DNA of 64,000 bases from Anderseniella sp963700885 (GCA_963700885.1 CAVOZJ010000016.1:248001-312000), one strand, 5' to 3'. Positions 25,174-34,601 are shown, numbered from the stretch's first letter. The notes: generated by a model not told the origin, from the sequence alone. Numbers and translations are program-made.

Positions 25174-26022
25174 ATGATTGCAGAGTCGGCGAATTTGATC
25201 GATCTGGAACGCTATCCGGTCCATTTGCAGGCATCGGATGAGTATCAGAAACTGCTTGCACAAACGCAGGCTCAGCTGGGTGAGGATGGCTGTGCTGTTC
25301 TGCGAGGCTTTGTTCGCGCGAAGGCCATCGCCAAACTGGTTGATGAGGCCGACAGGGTCGCTGACAAGGGGCATCGTTCGTTCAACAAAACCAATGTATA
25401 TTTTACCATGGACAATCCCGCCTATCCGGAAACTCATCCGTTGAGGCGGTTCTTTGATCGATCAAATTCATTCGTTCCGGCAGACAATTTCGGCACTGAC
25501 AGTCACGTTCGCAGTATTTATGAGTGGCCGCAGTTTTCGGCTTTTATTCAAATGGCTCTTGGTGAAAGCCGGTTCTTCCGATATGCCGATCCACTTGCAG
25601 ATGTCATTGTGAATGTTGCCGAGGAAGGAGCCGGGTTTCCATGGCATTTTGATACCAACAACTTCACGGTCACCCTGGCGATCCAGAATGCCGTTAAAGG
25701 TGGGGAGTTCGAGTATAGTCCCAATTTACGGACACCGGACGACGAGAACTATTCCGGCGTTGAAGCGGTCCTGGACGGACAAGGCACCCGGGTTAAAACG
25801 CTTGCACTGCAACCGGGGGATTTACAGATTTTCAGGGGCAGATATTCACTGCACCGCGTCAGGCCGCTGTTCGGACCGCGAAAGCGGTACGTCGCGATTT
25901 ATTCATATGTTGAGGAACCTGCGATGGTCGGGAGTCCGGAAAGAACCCGGCAATTGTACGGTCGCGTGCTGCCCATCCATATCGAGCGGGCGGGCATGCG
26001 TGCAGACGCACTGGTTGATTGA
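25174..26022 (+). CDS. Fe(II)/2-oxoglutarate oxygenase, HalD/BesD-related
   Basis: A 282-residue protein whose C-terminal double-stranded beta-helix carries the iron site: WHFD (His158, Asp160) and SLHRVRP (His227), with Arg237 or Arg238 ten residues on as the likely 2-oxoglutarate anchor. Overall plan and phrases such as GGEFEYSPNLR, LQPGDLQIFRGRYSLHR and the end RQLYGRVLPIHIER match the family that includes the free-amino-acid halogenases BesD and HalD. Those halogenases replace the carboxylate by Gly to make room for chloride. This protein keeps Asp160, so hydroxylation is expected. An ATG nine bases after a GTG is preferred. It is alone on the plus strand between radA and mlaF and is convergent with mlaF. 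Confidence 0.8.
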   Translation: MIAESANLIDLERYPVHLQASDEYQKLLAQTQAQLGEDGCAVLRGFVRAKAIAKLVDEADRVADKGHRSFNKTNVYFTMDNPAYPETHPLRRFFDRSNSFVPADNFGTDSHVRSIYEWPQFSAFIQMALGESRFFRYADPLADVIVNVAEEGAGFPWHFDTNNFTVTLAIQNAVKGGEFEYSPNLRTPDDENYSGVEAVLDGQGTRVKTLALQPGDLQIFRGRYSLHRVRPLFGPRKRYVAIYSYVEEPAMVGSPERTRQLYGRVLPIHIERAGMRADALVD

Positions 26023-26043
26023 GGCAGTCCGGAAACTCTGGTT

Positions 26044-26808
26044 TTAAAGTTCAATCTCGATCGGGCCTTCTTCGCGGCCGTGTATGAACTGGTCGACGTA
26101 GGCATTATTGGTCCGGTCGACTTCGTCGGCCGCGCCGCACCAGACAATCCTTCCCTTGTAGATCATGGCGATATCGTCACCGATCTTGCGGGCGGACGCC
26201 ATGTCATGGGTGATGGTTATCGTGGTCGCGCCAAGCCGCTTAACGCTGTCAACAATCAGATTGTTGATAACATCGCCCATGATCGGATCCAGGCCCGTGG
26301 TGGGCTCGTCGAAGAAAATTATTTCCGGTTTCGGTGCAATGGCGCGGGCCAGACCGACACGTTTACGCATACCGCCGGATAATTCCGCCGGTGAAGCATC
26401 CGCCAGTTCGGGGCCCAGGCCTACCTCCGCCAATTTGTCTATGGCGATGGCCCGCGCATCGGTCGGTCGCATTTTCTTACCCTGGATCAGGCCAAAAGCC
26501 ACGTTGCGCCAGACACTCAGGCTGTCGAACAGGGCGGCGCCCTGAAACAGCATTCCGAACCGGCCCATCATCTGATCAAGCGCCGTTCCCTTTAAATCCG
26601 TTATTTCCTGACCATCTACCCGGATCGATCCCTTTTCCGGATGTAACAGACCCAGTATGCATTTCAGCGTCACCGATTTGCCGGAGCCTGATCCACCTAT
26701 AACCACCAGGGAGCGTCCTTTGCCAACACCTATATTCACGCCTTTCAGCACATGCTTGGGGCCAAAGGATTTGTGGATGTTTTCAAGGACAATGTGCGGT
26801 TCAGACAT
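26044..26808 (-). CDS. mlaF: ABC transporter ATPase, MlaF-type
   Basis: A 254-residue ATPase of the phospholipid/retrograde lipid transport family. Walker A is GGSGSGKS, the Q loop is MLFQGAALFDSLSVWRNV, the signature is ELSGGMRKRVGLARA, Walker B is IIFFDEPTTGLDP, and the switch is THD. The GAALFDSLSV phrase is typical for MlaF. ATG 26808 lies 8 bases after the mlaE stop; the upstream in-frame extension overlaps mlaE and is rejected. No MlaD (MCE domain) gene follows, since the next gene is convergent; the partner is elsewhere. Confidence 0.9.
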   Translation of the reverse strand: MSEPHIVLENIHKSFGPKHVLKGVNIGVGKGRSLVVIGGSGSGKSVTLKCILGLLHPEKGSIRVDGQEITDLKGTALDQMMGRFGMLFQGAALFDSLSVWRNVAFGLIQGKKMRPTDARAIAIDKLAEVGLGPELADASPAELSGGMRKRVGLARAIAPKPEIIFFDEPTTGLDPIMGDVINNLIVDSVKRLGATTITITHDMASARKIGDDIAMIYKGRIVWCGAADEVDRTNNAYVDQFIHGREEGPIEIEL

Positions 26809-26816
26809 GACTGGCC

Positions 26817-27644
26817 TCACTCGGAAAACAGTAGCGACGTCAGTGCGTAGTTTGCTGCCAGGATCAAAATCGAACCGGACACAACCGCATTGGTTGTCGC
26901 ACGGCCGACCCCCTGAGCTCCGCCTTTGGAATTGAAGCCGTGATAACATCCCATGAGCGCGATGATGAACCCGAACACGGCTGCCTTGATGAGGCCGGAG
27001 GTTACGTCGGCAACTTCCACAAAATCCGTGGTGTTCTTGATGTAGGCCGCATAGTTGAATCCAAGCGAAGTAGTACCGACCACGAAGCCGCCAAGGATGC
27101 CGATTATATCGGCAATACCGACCAGTATCGGCATGGTGATCACGGCTGCCAGAATTCGGGGTCCGACGAGGTACTTGAAAGGATTGGTTGACAGGGTAGT
27201 CAAGGCATCAATCTGTTCGGTTACCCGCATGGTACCAAGTTCGGCCGCGATGGCCGCAGACACGCGCCCGGTTACCATCAGGCCGGCCATGACCGGACCC
27301 AGTTCGCGAGTGATTCCCAGTGCAACGATGGAGGAAACAAGGTTTTCTGCATTGTAGCGTGTCCCCCCAATATATATCTGCAATGCCAGTGCACCACCGG
27401 TAAAGAATGCCGTCAGCCCCACCACAGGCAGCGAATTGTAGCCAATGCGGATGATCTGATCGAACAGTTGGCGAAAGTACCACGGCGGTAACAGCCCGCG
27501 GATTATCCCATCGCGCGCAAAAAGCGACACCCTCCCCACTTCTGCGAGTATGGAAAAAATGAAACTGCCGATGGTAGCCAGGAAAGTCACCGGGAAACGC
27601 CGCCTCTTGATGTCGCTGTTCGTCTGGTCCTCAAAATGAAGCAT
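26817..27644 (-). CDS. mlaE: ABC transporter permease, MlaE-type
   Basis: A 275-residue inner-membrane permease with about five or six helices. Family marks are SLPVVGLTAFFTGGALALQ, ITRELGPVMAGLMVTGRVSAAIAAELGTMRVTEQIDAL (the MlaE core, given here in two overlapping parts of the same region) and GCYHGFNSKGGAQGVGRATT. It works with MlaF, which follows after 8 bases, moving phospholipids between the membranes. ATG 27644 lies 16 bases after the alr stop, so alr-mlaE-mlaF probably form one transcript. Confidence 0.92.
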   Translation of the reverse strand: MLHFEDQTNSDIKRRRFPVTFLATIGSFIFSILAEVGRVSLFARDGIIRGLLPPWYFRQLFDQIIRIGYNSLPVVGLTAFFTGGALALQIYIGGTRYNAENLVSSIVALGITRELGPVMAGLMVTGRVSAAIAAELGTMRVTEQIDALTTLSTNPFKYLVGPRILAAVITMPILVGIADIIGILGGFVVGTTSLGFNYAAYIKNTTDFVEVADVTSGLIKAAVFGFIIALMGCYHGFNSKGGAQGVGRATTNAVVSGSILILAANYALTSLLFSE

Positions 27645-27660
27645 CCCCTGCAAAATGCAT

Positions 27661-28770
27661 TCAAGACGAGTACACTTTTGCGTAACGTCTGCCAAGGGAT
27701 GTCAGGATTTCATACGAACTGGTTCCGGCCCACGCAGCCCAGTCGTCGACGCCAATGTTTGTGCCCAACAGTTCGATCTTTGTACCACGTGACAGCATTT
27801 CCACGGGCAAGTCTGTTACATCAATCGTGATCATGTCCATGGAAACAAGTCCGACAATCGGTGCCGGCGTGCCTGCAATGTGAACCATGGCGGGCCCGTC
27901 CCGTAATGCCGGCCAGGACATTGCCCGATGCAAACCGTCTGCATAGCCGACACCTGCAATGGCAATGCGCGACGGTCTGTCGGTTCGCCATGTTGCGCGA
28001 TAGCCCACCCCTTGACCTTCCGCCACTTCTCGTACCTGCAGGATCGGCGCAGTAAGAAAGACCACTGGCTGCATCGGGTTTGGTCTGTCAGTCAGCGGAT
28101 TGCCGCCATACAGAGCGAGTCCGGGACGCACAATGTCGTAGCTGAAACCCGATCCCAGAAACGCGCCGGGCGAATTTGCCAGCGATGCCGGAAGGGCAGG
28201 GAACAATTTGCGCAACCGGTTGAAATTGTTTCCTTGTTCCTTGTTGAGAGCGCTCGTCTCATCATCTGCACTCGCCAGGTGGCTCATCAGAAGGCACAGG
28301 CCTGCATGTTCCATCAATATGGGGTTGGCTGAAAGCGCTTCTGCCTGCGTGGCGTCAAGGCCCATCCGGTTGATCCCGGTGTCTACGTGGATGGCAGATT
28401 TATGTTTGCCATCAGCAGCATCTGCCCATTCGCTCACCTGTTCCGCGCTTACAAGACAGGGGCGCAGATCGTGGCTGATATAGAATTCGGTTTGTCCGTG
28501 AAACAAGCCGTCGAGAATGTATATGATTGCGTCCGGCAGGACTTCGCGCACCTGTTTGCCTTCCATGGGCAGGGCAACAAAAAATGTCCTGCAACCGGTC
28601 TGCCATAGTGCCTGGGAAACCTCGCGCGCGCCGCAGCCATAGCCATCAGCCTTGATGGTGGCAGCGCATTCGGCAGGTGCAACCTGCCTTGCGATCATGC
28701 GCCAGTTTTCAACCAGCGCGGCCAGGTCAATTGTCAACGTGGCGCCGGCCAGTTCAGATGGAATTTGCAT
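27661..28770 (-). CDS. alr: Alanine racemase
   Basis: Makes D-alanine for peptidoglycan. The 369-residue PLP enzyme has the Schiff-base lysine in ATIKADGYGCG (Lys40; the family norm is KANAYGHG), VDTGINRMG, VRPGLALYGG and the catalytic Tyr257 in GVGYRATW. GLVSMDMITIDVTD near the C-terminus is the second-domain signature. ATG 28770 lies 7 bases after the dnaB stop; the longer in-frame start overlaps dnaB and is rejected. dnaB-alr adjacency is conserved in rhizobia. Confidence 0.94.
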   Translation of the reverse strand: MQIPSELAGATLTIDLAALVENWRMIARQVAPAECAATIKADGYGCGAREVSQALWQTGCRTFFVALPMEGKQVREVLPDAIIYILDGLFHGQTEFYISHDLRPCLVSAEQVSEWADAADGKHKSAIHVDTGINRMGLDATQAEALSANPILMEHAGLCLLMSHLASADDETSALNKEQGNNFNRLRKLFPALPASLANSPGAFLGSGFSYDIVRPGLALYGGNPLTDRPNPMQPVVFLTAPILQVREVAEGQGVGYRATWRTDRPSRIAIAGVGYADGLHRAMSWPALRDGPAMVHIAGTPAPIVGLVSMDMITIDVTDLPVEMLSRGTKIELLGTNIGVDDWAAWAGTSSYEILTSLGRRYAKVYSS

Positions 28771-28777
28771 GCAGGTA

Positions 28778-30283
28778 TCAGTCACGAATATCAGGCATGT
28801 AACCCGGGCGCGCCAGGGTATCAAACCGGGTCAGGTTTGCATCAAAGTGCAGTGACACGGTACCGGTGGGGCCGTGACGTTGCTTGCCGATGATGACGTC
28901 TGCAACACCATGGGCTCTGTCCATCAGATCTTTCCATGTTTCGTGCTCAGGTGTGTTGGGTTTGGGTTCATCGCGGCCGAGATAGTACTCCTCGCGATAA
29001 ATGAACATGACCACATCAGCGTCCTGCTCGATCGAGCCGGACTCACGAAGGTCAGCCAGCTGCGGACGCTTGTCCTCCCGGTTCTCCACCTGACGTGAAA
29101 GTTGCGAAACTGCCAGGATTGGCACATCAAGTTCCTTGGCCAATGCCTTGAGACCAGTGGTGATTTCGGTTACTTCCTGGACACGGCTCTCGGCGGCCCT
29201 GCGTGCAGAGCCAGACAGAAGCTGCAGATAGTCGACAACGATCAGCCCGAGAGTGCCACGCTGCCGTTTCAACCGCCGCGCCCGCGCCGCGAGCTGGGCA
29301 ATATTCAAACCACCTGTTGCATCAATATACAACGGCATTGCCGCCAGCCGCTGGCTTGCTTCCACCAGCCGGTCAAATTCCTCAGGTGTAATCTTGCCGC
29401 GCCGGATACGCTCCGACGAGATTTCGGCCTGCTCGGAGATAATTCGGGTGGCCAGTTGTTCTCCGGACATTTCCAGCGAGAAAAACGCGACAATACCTCC
29501 ATTTTTTACCTCCACTGTGCCGTCAGCGTTATGTTCGGCCTTGTAGGCTGCAGCAACATTGTAGGCGAGATTTGTAGCGAGCGAGGTTTTGCCCATCGCA
29601 GGACGACCGGCAAGGATCAGCAAGTCCGAGGCCTGCAATCCGCCAAGTTTCTCATCCAGGTCTTTCAAGCCGGTTGATATGCCCGACAACCCGCCATCTC
29701 GTTGGTAGGCAGCCGCTGCCATGTCGATGGCCTGGGTCAGGGCGGTGCCAAATGGCTGGAATCCCTGGCCATATTTTTCCGACTCGGCAATTTCATAAAG
29801 TTGCTGCTCGGCTTCCTCTATGAGCTGCCGCGAGGATTTGTCCACCGGCGTGTCAAAACTGTTGTTGACGATTTCTGACCCTATTCCGATCAATGCACGC
29901 CGCTGCGCCAGTTCGTAGATTGTACGGCCATAATCTTCCGAATTGATGATTGTGGTTGCAGATGCCGCCAACCGCGCCAGGTAGGCTGGCCCGCCTATAT
30001 CCTGCAGCGTTTCATCCTGCTCAAAGAAAGATTTCAGGGTTACCGGTGATGCCAGGTGACCACCTCTTATCCGCGTAGCCACAGCTTCATAGATACGCGC
30101 GTGAACACCTTCGTGAAAATGTTCTGGCAACAGGAAATTGGAAACCCGGTCACAAGCCTCGTTGTTTACCAAAATGGCGCCCAACAATGCCATTTCCGCC
30201 TCAAGGTTGTGAGGGGCGGAGCGATACTCCTCGCCGTCAGATCGACCGCCGCCGTCCTGATTGAGTTTGAGAACTGAATCCAT
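28778..30283 (-). CDS. dnaB: Replicative DNA helicase
   Basis: A 501-residue hexameric helicase of the replisome. The N-terminal domain (about 20-125) opens with PHNLEAEMALLGAIL. The RecA-like domain has Walker A GRPAMGKT (226-233), FFSLEMSGEQLATR, Walker B LIVVDYLQL and QLSRQVENREDKRPQLADLR. The usual intein insertion sites are uninterrupted and length is normal. The N-terminal 18 residues are Gly/Asp-rich. It is upstream of alr on the same strand; its promoter must lie between 30284 and the cfa remnant or further up. Confidence 0.97.
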   Translation of the reverse strand: MDSVLKLNQDGGGRSDGEEYRSAPHNLEAEMALLGAILVNNEACDRVSNFLLPEHFHEGVHARIYEAVATRIRGGHLASPVTLKSFFEQDETLQDIGGPAYLARLAASATTIINSEDYGRTIYELAQRRALIGIGSEIVNNSFDTPVDKSSRQLIEEAEQQLYEIAESEKYGQGFQPFGTALTQAIDMAAAAYQRDGGLSGISTGLKDLDEKLGGLQASDLLILAGRPAMGKTSLATNLAYNVAAAYKAEHNADGTVEVKNGGIVAFFSLEMSGEQLATRIISEQAEISSERIRRGKITPEEFDRLVEASQRLAAMPLYIDATGGLNIAQLAARARRLKRQRGTLGLIVVDYLQLLSGSARRAAESRVQEVTEITTGLKALAKELDVPILAVSQLSRQVENREDKRPQLADLRESGSIEQDADVVMFIYREEYYLGRDEPKPNTPEHETWKDLMDRAHGVADVIIGKQRHGPTGTVSLHFDANLTRFDTLARPGYMPDIRD

Positions 30284-30350
30284 GACTTTGTTGATAACGC
30301 GCCCGGCTGTTTGTCGCGAGGTCCAATCTGCCGCAGCGCCGACCTTTCCA

Positions 30351-31686
30351 CTATTGCTTTTGAGCCTGTGGATAATGCCGTGATTCGACGCCGCTTGCCC
30401 TCACAACCTGTTTTGCCCGGCCTGACTGCCTGCGCTTAACATGGATCCTGGCTTCAATTTTGCGCAATCGCGCTTCTTCGCGGGCTATATAGTCTCTCGT
30501 CAGAGGCAGTGCATATTGGTTTCCGGCCGCCTGAAGCTGGAAATTGTTCAATCCCAGATGACGGAAGCTCAACTCGGACGAGGCGAGATAAAATTCCCAC
30601 ATCCGGGCAAATTTCTCGTCATAAAGTTCGATGGCCTGTTGGCGGTGTTCCGCGAAGCGTTTGCGCCATTCGGCCAGCGTTCGGGCGTAGTGCAGCCGAA
30701 GAATTTCAATATCCGTCATGTACAATCCGCATTTTTCCACTTCGGGCAAAACTTCCGACAAGGCAGGACAGTAACCGCCGGGAAAGATGTACTTACGGAT
30801 CCACGCACTAGTAGCACCGGGCCCGGCAGCTCGTCCGATGGAATGCAATACGAAAACGCCATCCGGCGTCAGCAACTCGCCGGACCTTTCCGAACAGTTC
30901 GCCATAATGGCGAACCCCGACATGTTCAAACATACCCACTGATACGATGCGGTCGAATTTCCCCTCCAGTTCACGATAGTCTTTCAGGTGAAAATCGACC
31001 TGTTTGCCAAGACCCAGTTCATCGGCGCGCTGCGACGATACCCTGTGTTGTTCCCTGGAGAGGGTAACGCCGGTTACCTGTGCCCCGCCGACCTGCGCCA
31101 GATACAGGCCAAGTCCTCCCCAGCCGGATCCTATGTCGAGCACCTTCATTCCCGGTTCAATAACCAGCTTTGCCGCCAGATGGCGCTTTTTTGCCAGTTG
31201 TGCATTTTCAAGACTTTGGCCGGATTTTTCGAAGTACGCGCAGGAATACTGACGGTCATTGTCCAGAAACAAGTCATACAAGGCGCCTGACAGATCATAG
31301 TGATGCGCCACATTGTTGCGCGCCTGCCCAATCCGGTTGTCCTGCTGCAATAGCTTCAATCGCCTGCGAACAGCGCTTGGCAATCGCACCTGCACCGGCG
31401 TTCTGGTGGTTTCCAGATTTGCCATCAACAACCTGAGTACGTCGTAGATATTGCCATGGGTTACCGACAACAGGCCGCTTGTATATGCCTCACCCAAATA
31501 CAGGTCCGGATCAATAACAAGCTGAAGGACCGTGCTGTGATCGTGTATCTTGAAGCCTGTCGGTTTTCCGGTCAAATCGCCGAACTGGGTTACGTTGCCA
31601 TCCGGCATGGCAACGCTCAGATTACCGTGCTGCACCACATGGCTCAGCAATTGTTTGAGCAAAGTCTCCATCGGTTCGAACTCCAC
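30351..31686 (-). pseudogene. cfa: Cyclopropane-fatty-acyl-phospholipid synthase family, one frameshift
   Basis: The first 270 residues read cleanly: an N-terminal lipid-binding-like region, NVAHHYDLSGALYDLFLD, SCAYFEKSGQSLENAQ, the SAM-binding VLDIGSGWGG and SVGMFEHVG. At FGKVR the frame breaks near 30890 (CGG-C-GAG: one extra base). The rest continues in another frame as ELLTPDGVFVLHSIGR, FPGGYCPALSEV and ARTLAEWRKRF, to a stop at 30351. The span of 1336 bases equals 445 codons plus one base, which fits a single insertion in an otherwise full-length gene of about 444 residues. The enzyme methylenates unsaturated phospholipid acyl chains. ATG 31686 or 31671 may start it. Real mutation and sequencing error are both possible. 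Confidence 0.85.
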
Positions 31687-31821
31687 GATCCATCACCGTC
31701 CAGTCGTATACTACCAGCAATTTTGCCAGAAGCTTTGCTGTGGGTCAATTTCCCAAATACAGGTATTGATTGATGGGCGTCCAGCTCTACAGGTACGCTG
31801 CGGAACTGGGACCGAGACAGT

Positions 31822-31854
31822 AAAAAGGGCTGCCGGCATCAGCGCGGGCAGCCC
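31822..31854 (-). terminator. Intrinsic terminator after rplI
   Basis: On the minus strand an 8-bp perfect stem GGGCTGCC/GGCAGCCC (arms 31847-31854 and 31827-31834, 12-base loop) is followed directly by TTTTT (31822-31826). It lies 40 bases past the rplI stop and ends the rpsF-rpsR-DUF2232-rplI operon, separating it from cfa. Confidence 0.85.
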
Positions 31855-31893
31855 CATTTGAATGTACAGCTTGTCCACCGTTGGCCGGCGTCG

Positions 31894-32520
31894 TTACTCG
31901 CCGGTCTTTTCAGCGTCTGCGCCAGCGCCTGTTGCGGCTGTGTCTTCAGTTTCTTCATCAGCGGCCGCATCGGCCTCTGCCTGCTCGAACAATTCTTCGG
32001 CCGCGCGACGGATTTCATCACGCTCATCAGCGTTGCCGGTCAGATCCTCACCGCGAGCCTGGGCTTCTGCTTCGTCCTGGGTGCGGGCAACATTTATCTG
32101 CACGGTTGCGGAAACTTCACCGTGCAGCGCAATACGCACATCATACAGGCCAATGGTCTTGATCGGATCAGGCAGTACAACGTGATTGCGGGTAACGTGA
32201 ACACCGGTTTCGCTGGCAGCCGCTGCGATGTCGCGAGTTGATACTGAACCGTAGAGTTGACCGGATTCGCCAGCCTGGCGAATCAATACATAGCTTGAAC
32301 CGTCAAGTTTTTCGGAATCGGTTTTAGCCGCTTCAACTGCTGCAGCGTTCTTTATCTCCAGTTCGGCGCGCTGGGCCTCGAATTTCTCCATGTTCTTTGC
32401 AGATGCGCGAAGCGCCTTTCCGCGTGGCAACAGGAAGTTGCGGGCATAGCCGTCCTTGACACGGACGGTTTCACCCAGGGCGCCGAGTTTCTCGACACGT
32501 TCCAGTAAAATGACTTGCAT
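31894..32520 (-). CDS. rplI: 50S ribosomal protein L9
   Basis: A 208-residue L9. The N-terminal domain is canonical (MQVILLERVEKLGALGETV, then GYARNFLLPRGKAL), with a connecting helix and a C-terminal domain including GQLYGSVSTRDIA. After about residue 150 it carries a roughly 55-residue acidic, Ala/Glu/Asp-rich extension, as is common in rhizobial L9 and absent in E. coli. It is last in the S6-S18-DUF2232-L9 operon and is followed by a strong terminator. Confidence 0.96.
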   Translation of the reverse strand: MQVILLERVEKLGALGETVRVKDGYARNFLLPRGKALRASAKNMEKFEAQRAELEIKNAAAVEAAKTDSEKLDGSSYVLIRQAGESGQLYGSVSTRDIAAAASETGVHVTRNHVVLPDPIKTIGLYDVRIALHGEVSATVQINVARTQDEAEAQARGEDLTGNADERDEIRRAAEELFEQAEADAAADEETEDTAATGAGADAEKTGE

Positions 32521-32572
32521 GATGCGTTACTCCTAGATTGGTTCAGTTGTTTGAATTGAAATGGGTTCCGCC

Positions 32573-33535
32573 TCAGTCAGGCGGTTTGTTTCGTTTGCGG
32601 ATGTTGAAGCTTTGGTCGAACAGGGCAAGCAGTATCAGCGGGACAACGGCGATGGCCGACAAAAACAACATGGACAGATAGAACAGGCCCAGAAGCAGGC
32701 CGCGCATTGGGTGGTTGTCGAGCAGTGCGTGCATCACAGCCAGTCCCAATATTGCGTATGCCAACATCAACGCCGCCGTGAAAACCCATGCGATTGCACT
32801 TAACGTGCCAGGCAGCAAGGTTCCCACTGCAGCGGCCGACAGTACCCATATTGCCCAGCGCGGAAACGTCAGCTGACTGAATGGCGCCCATGGCCGCAGT
32901 CCGCTCCCTGTCCTGCGCAAGATACTGCCGGCCAGGTACATGTTCACCATGGTGGAAATGCACCATATGATACTTAATGTGGCGGGCAGCACCCGAACGA
33001 CAAAAGTCTCCAGTCCCTTGATTTGTTCCGATGCAGGGGCGTTGGGCTGTTTGGACATTTGCTCGAAAAACGGCTGCAGGACCTCTCCGACCGCAGCCCG
33101 GAATGTAGCGACATCGGGCCCTAACGCCAGAATTAGACAAACACTCAGTATCGCGCTTGCAATCGCCGTCCAGACCACCAGGCGGCCTTCTGGATACCAG
33201 GCGACACCTGTGTCGGAAATCTCACCTTCATCGGATGGGGCAACTGAAGCAGGGCGGTTCTGGAGCGCCAGATAACTAAGGGCGACCGGTGCAATGCCGG
33301 CACTTAGCGCAACAAAGAACGCTGCCTTCCAGCCAAACAGGACCAGATAACCGGCAACCATTACCGCAGCACCGAGCGCTGCGGTTAGCGCCCCCCAGCC
33401 AAGGCCTGCGACAAAAAGTGGAAAAGGTGCCAGGTAAATGAGAAACAGGCCAATCGCATTGCCTGAGCTGCCGCCTGCTTGCAGCAATCCAGCCGTCAGT
33501 CCGGCGATTACGCCAACTACTATCCAGTTATTCAT
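32573..33535 (-). CDS. DUF2232 multi-pass membrane protein
   Basis: A 320-residue protein with about eight hydrophobic segments and an amphipathic centre near residues 145-175 (FFEQMSKQPNAPASEQIKG). It lies between rpsR and rplI, where rhizobial genomes carry a DUF2232 protein, and the NNWIVVGVIAGLTAGLLQ start fits that family. Function is unknown; the position in a ribosomal protein operon is conserved, but its meaning is not known. A 52-base gap to rplI and a 118-base gap from rpsR. Confidence 0.82.
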   Translation of the reverse strand: MNNWIVVGVIAGLTAGLLQAGGSSGNAIGLFLIYLAPFPLFVAGLGWGALTAALGAAVMVAGYLVLFGWKAAFFVALSAGIAPVALSYLALQNRPASVAPSDEGEISDTGVAWYPEGRLVVWTAIASAILSVCLILALGPDVATFRAAVGEVLQPFFEQMSKQPNAPASEQIKGLETFVVRVLPATLSIIWCISTMVNMYLAGSILRRTGSGLRPWAPFSQLTFPRWAIWVLSAAAVGTLLPGTLSAIAWVFTAALMLAYAILGLAVMHALLDNHPMRGLLLGLFYLSMLFLSAIAVVPLILLALFDQSFNIRKRNKPPD

Positions 33536-33653
33536 TGTATGGGCTGTCCCGCATCTTGCGATGGGTTAGAGGCAAAACCAAGTGCCTGCCCCAACCGGTT
33601 GACACCAAAATCACCCCTGACTAGGCAGATTTGCCTGACCAGAGGAATAATTG

Positions 33654-33887
33654 TTACTTCACAACATAGGGTAAAAGACCCAAAAATCGTGCCCGCTTGA
33701 TGGCCTTGGCCAATTCGCGCTGCTTCTTTGCAGAAACGGCAGTGATGCGGCTGGGCACGATCTTGCCGCGCTCTGAAATGTAGCGGGACAAGAGGCGTGA
33801 GTCCTTGTAGTCGATCTTCGGCGCATTATCGCCTGTGAATGGACAGCTCTTGCGGCGGCGGAAAAATGGTCTGCGTGCACCTGACAT
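33654..33887 (-). CDS. rpsR: 30S ribosomal protein S18
   Basis: A 77-residue S18 with the usual basic start (RRPFFRRRKSCPF), KIDYKDSRLLSRYISERGKI and a basic helix AKAIKRARFLGLLPYV. It pairs with S6 on the platform of the 30S subunit. Its ATG overlaps the last base of the rpsF stop (TAATG), with GGGAG upstream, so the two partners are made together. Confidence 0.97.
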   Translation of the reverse strand: MSGARRPFFRRRKSCPFTGDNAPKIDYKDSRLLSRYISERGKIVPSRITAVSAKKQRELAKAIKRARFLGLLPYVVK

Positions 33888-34336
33888 TAGTTGTCTCCCT
33901 TTTCGCTGGAGGCATCTTCACGTGGCGCGCGTGGGGTGCGGGGCCCCTTGTCACCGCGCTCACCGCGGTCACCACGATCACCACGATCTCCGCCGGGACG
34001 ATCACTGCGTTCACGGCCTGCACGCATTTGAACCGAAGGTTCTTCCTCGAGTTCTTCAACACGAATGGTCATAAAGCGGATAATGTCTTCATTGAGCCCC
34101 ATCTGGCGTTCCATTTCGGCAACTGCCGGCGCTGGTGCATCAAGGTTCATCAGGGCGTAATGAGCTTTGCGATTCTTGCGAATACGATAGGTGAGTGGTT
34201 TCAGGCCCCAATATTCAGAGCGCCCGACTGAGCCGCCATTATCAGTGATAACGGATTTGAACTGGTCTGTAAGTGCATCCATCTGCGCAGTAGAGATATC
34301 CTGACGCGCCATGAATACATGCTCATACAATGGCAT
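33887..34336 (-). CDS. rpsF: 30S ribosomal protein S6
   Basis: A 149-residue S6: MPLYEHVFMARQDIS start, GLKPLTYRIRKNRKAHYALM core, then a C-terminal extension of about 45 residues rich in RGDRGD-type repeats (Gly/Asp/Arg), typical of rhizobial S6. ATG 34336 is taken rather than a TTG two codons before. A hairpin in the leader (34404-34428) may be the autoregulatory S6:S18 site. Confidence 0.96.
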   Translation of the reverse strand: MPLYEHVFMARQDISTAQMDALTDQFKSVITDNGGSVGRSEYWGLKPLTYRIRKNRKAHYALMNLDAPAPAVAEMERQMGLNEDIIRFMTIRVEELEEEPSVQMRAGRERSDRPGGDRGDRGDRGERGDKGPRTPRAPREDASSEKGDN

Positions 34337-34403
34337 GGTCAAAGCCTTTCATTTTGATCCAATTTCCTGATCTTAAACAAACTTTCCGGCGCATAGCCTC
34401 CCC

Positions 34404-34428
34404 CGAGCCCATCGGATAGAAAGGCTCG
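34404..34428 (-). promoter_or_regulatory. rpsF leader hairpin, possible S6:S18 binding site
   Basis: On the minus strand CGAGCC and GGCTCG form a 6-bp stem around TTTCTATCCGATG, 68 bases before the rpsF start. An S6:S18 complex is known to bind a leader hairpin with an exposed CCG in many bacteria. The CCGATG in this loop fits that idea but I cannot check the full consensus. Confidence 0.35.
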
Positions 34429-34601
34429 AGATACCGGTTCCTCGAAAGAGCAGGGACACGGGAAGCCGGGCATGTATGCCCTGTCATGCTCAGGTAACGA
34501 ACATGACCTTCCGTTCAGCCCCCGACCGGAAAACCGTTCAAGAACTGGCGCGTTATACGGCATGCTCGGCAGTTTGCAAGCTCAATCAACACCGGACACC
34601 A

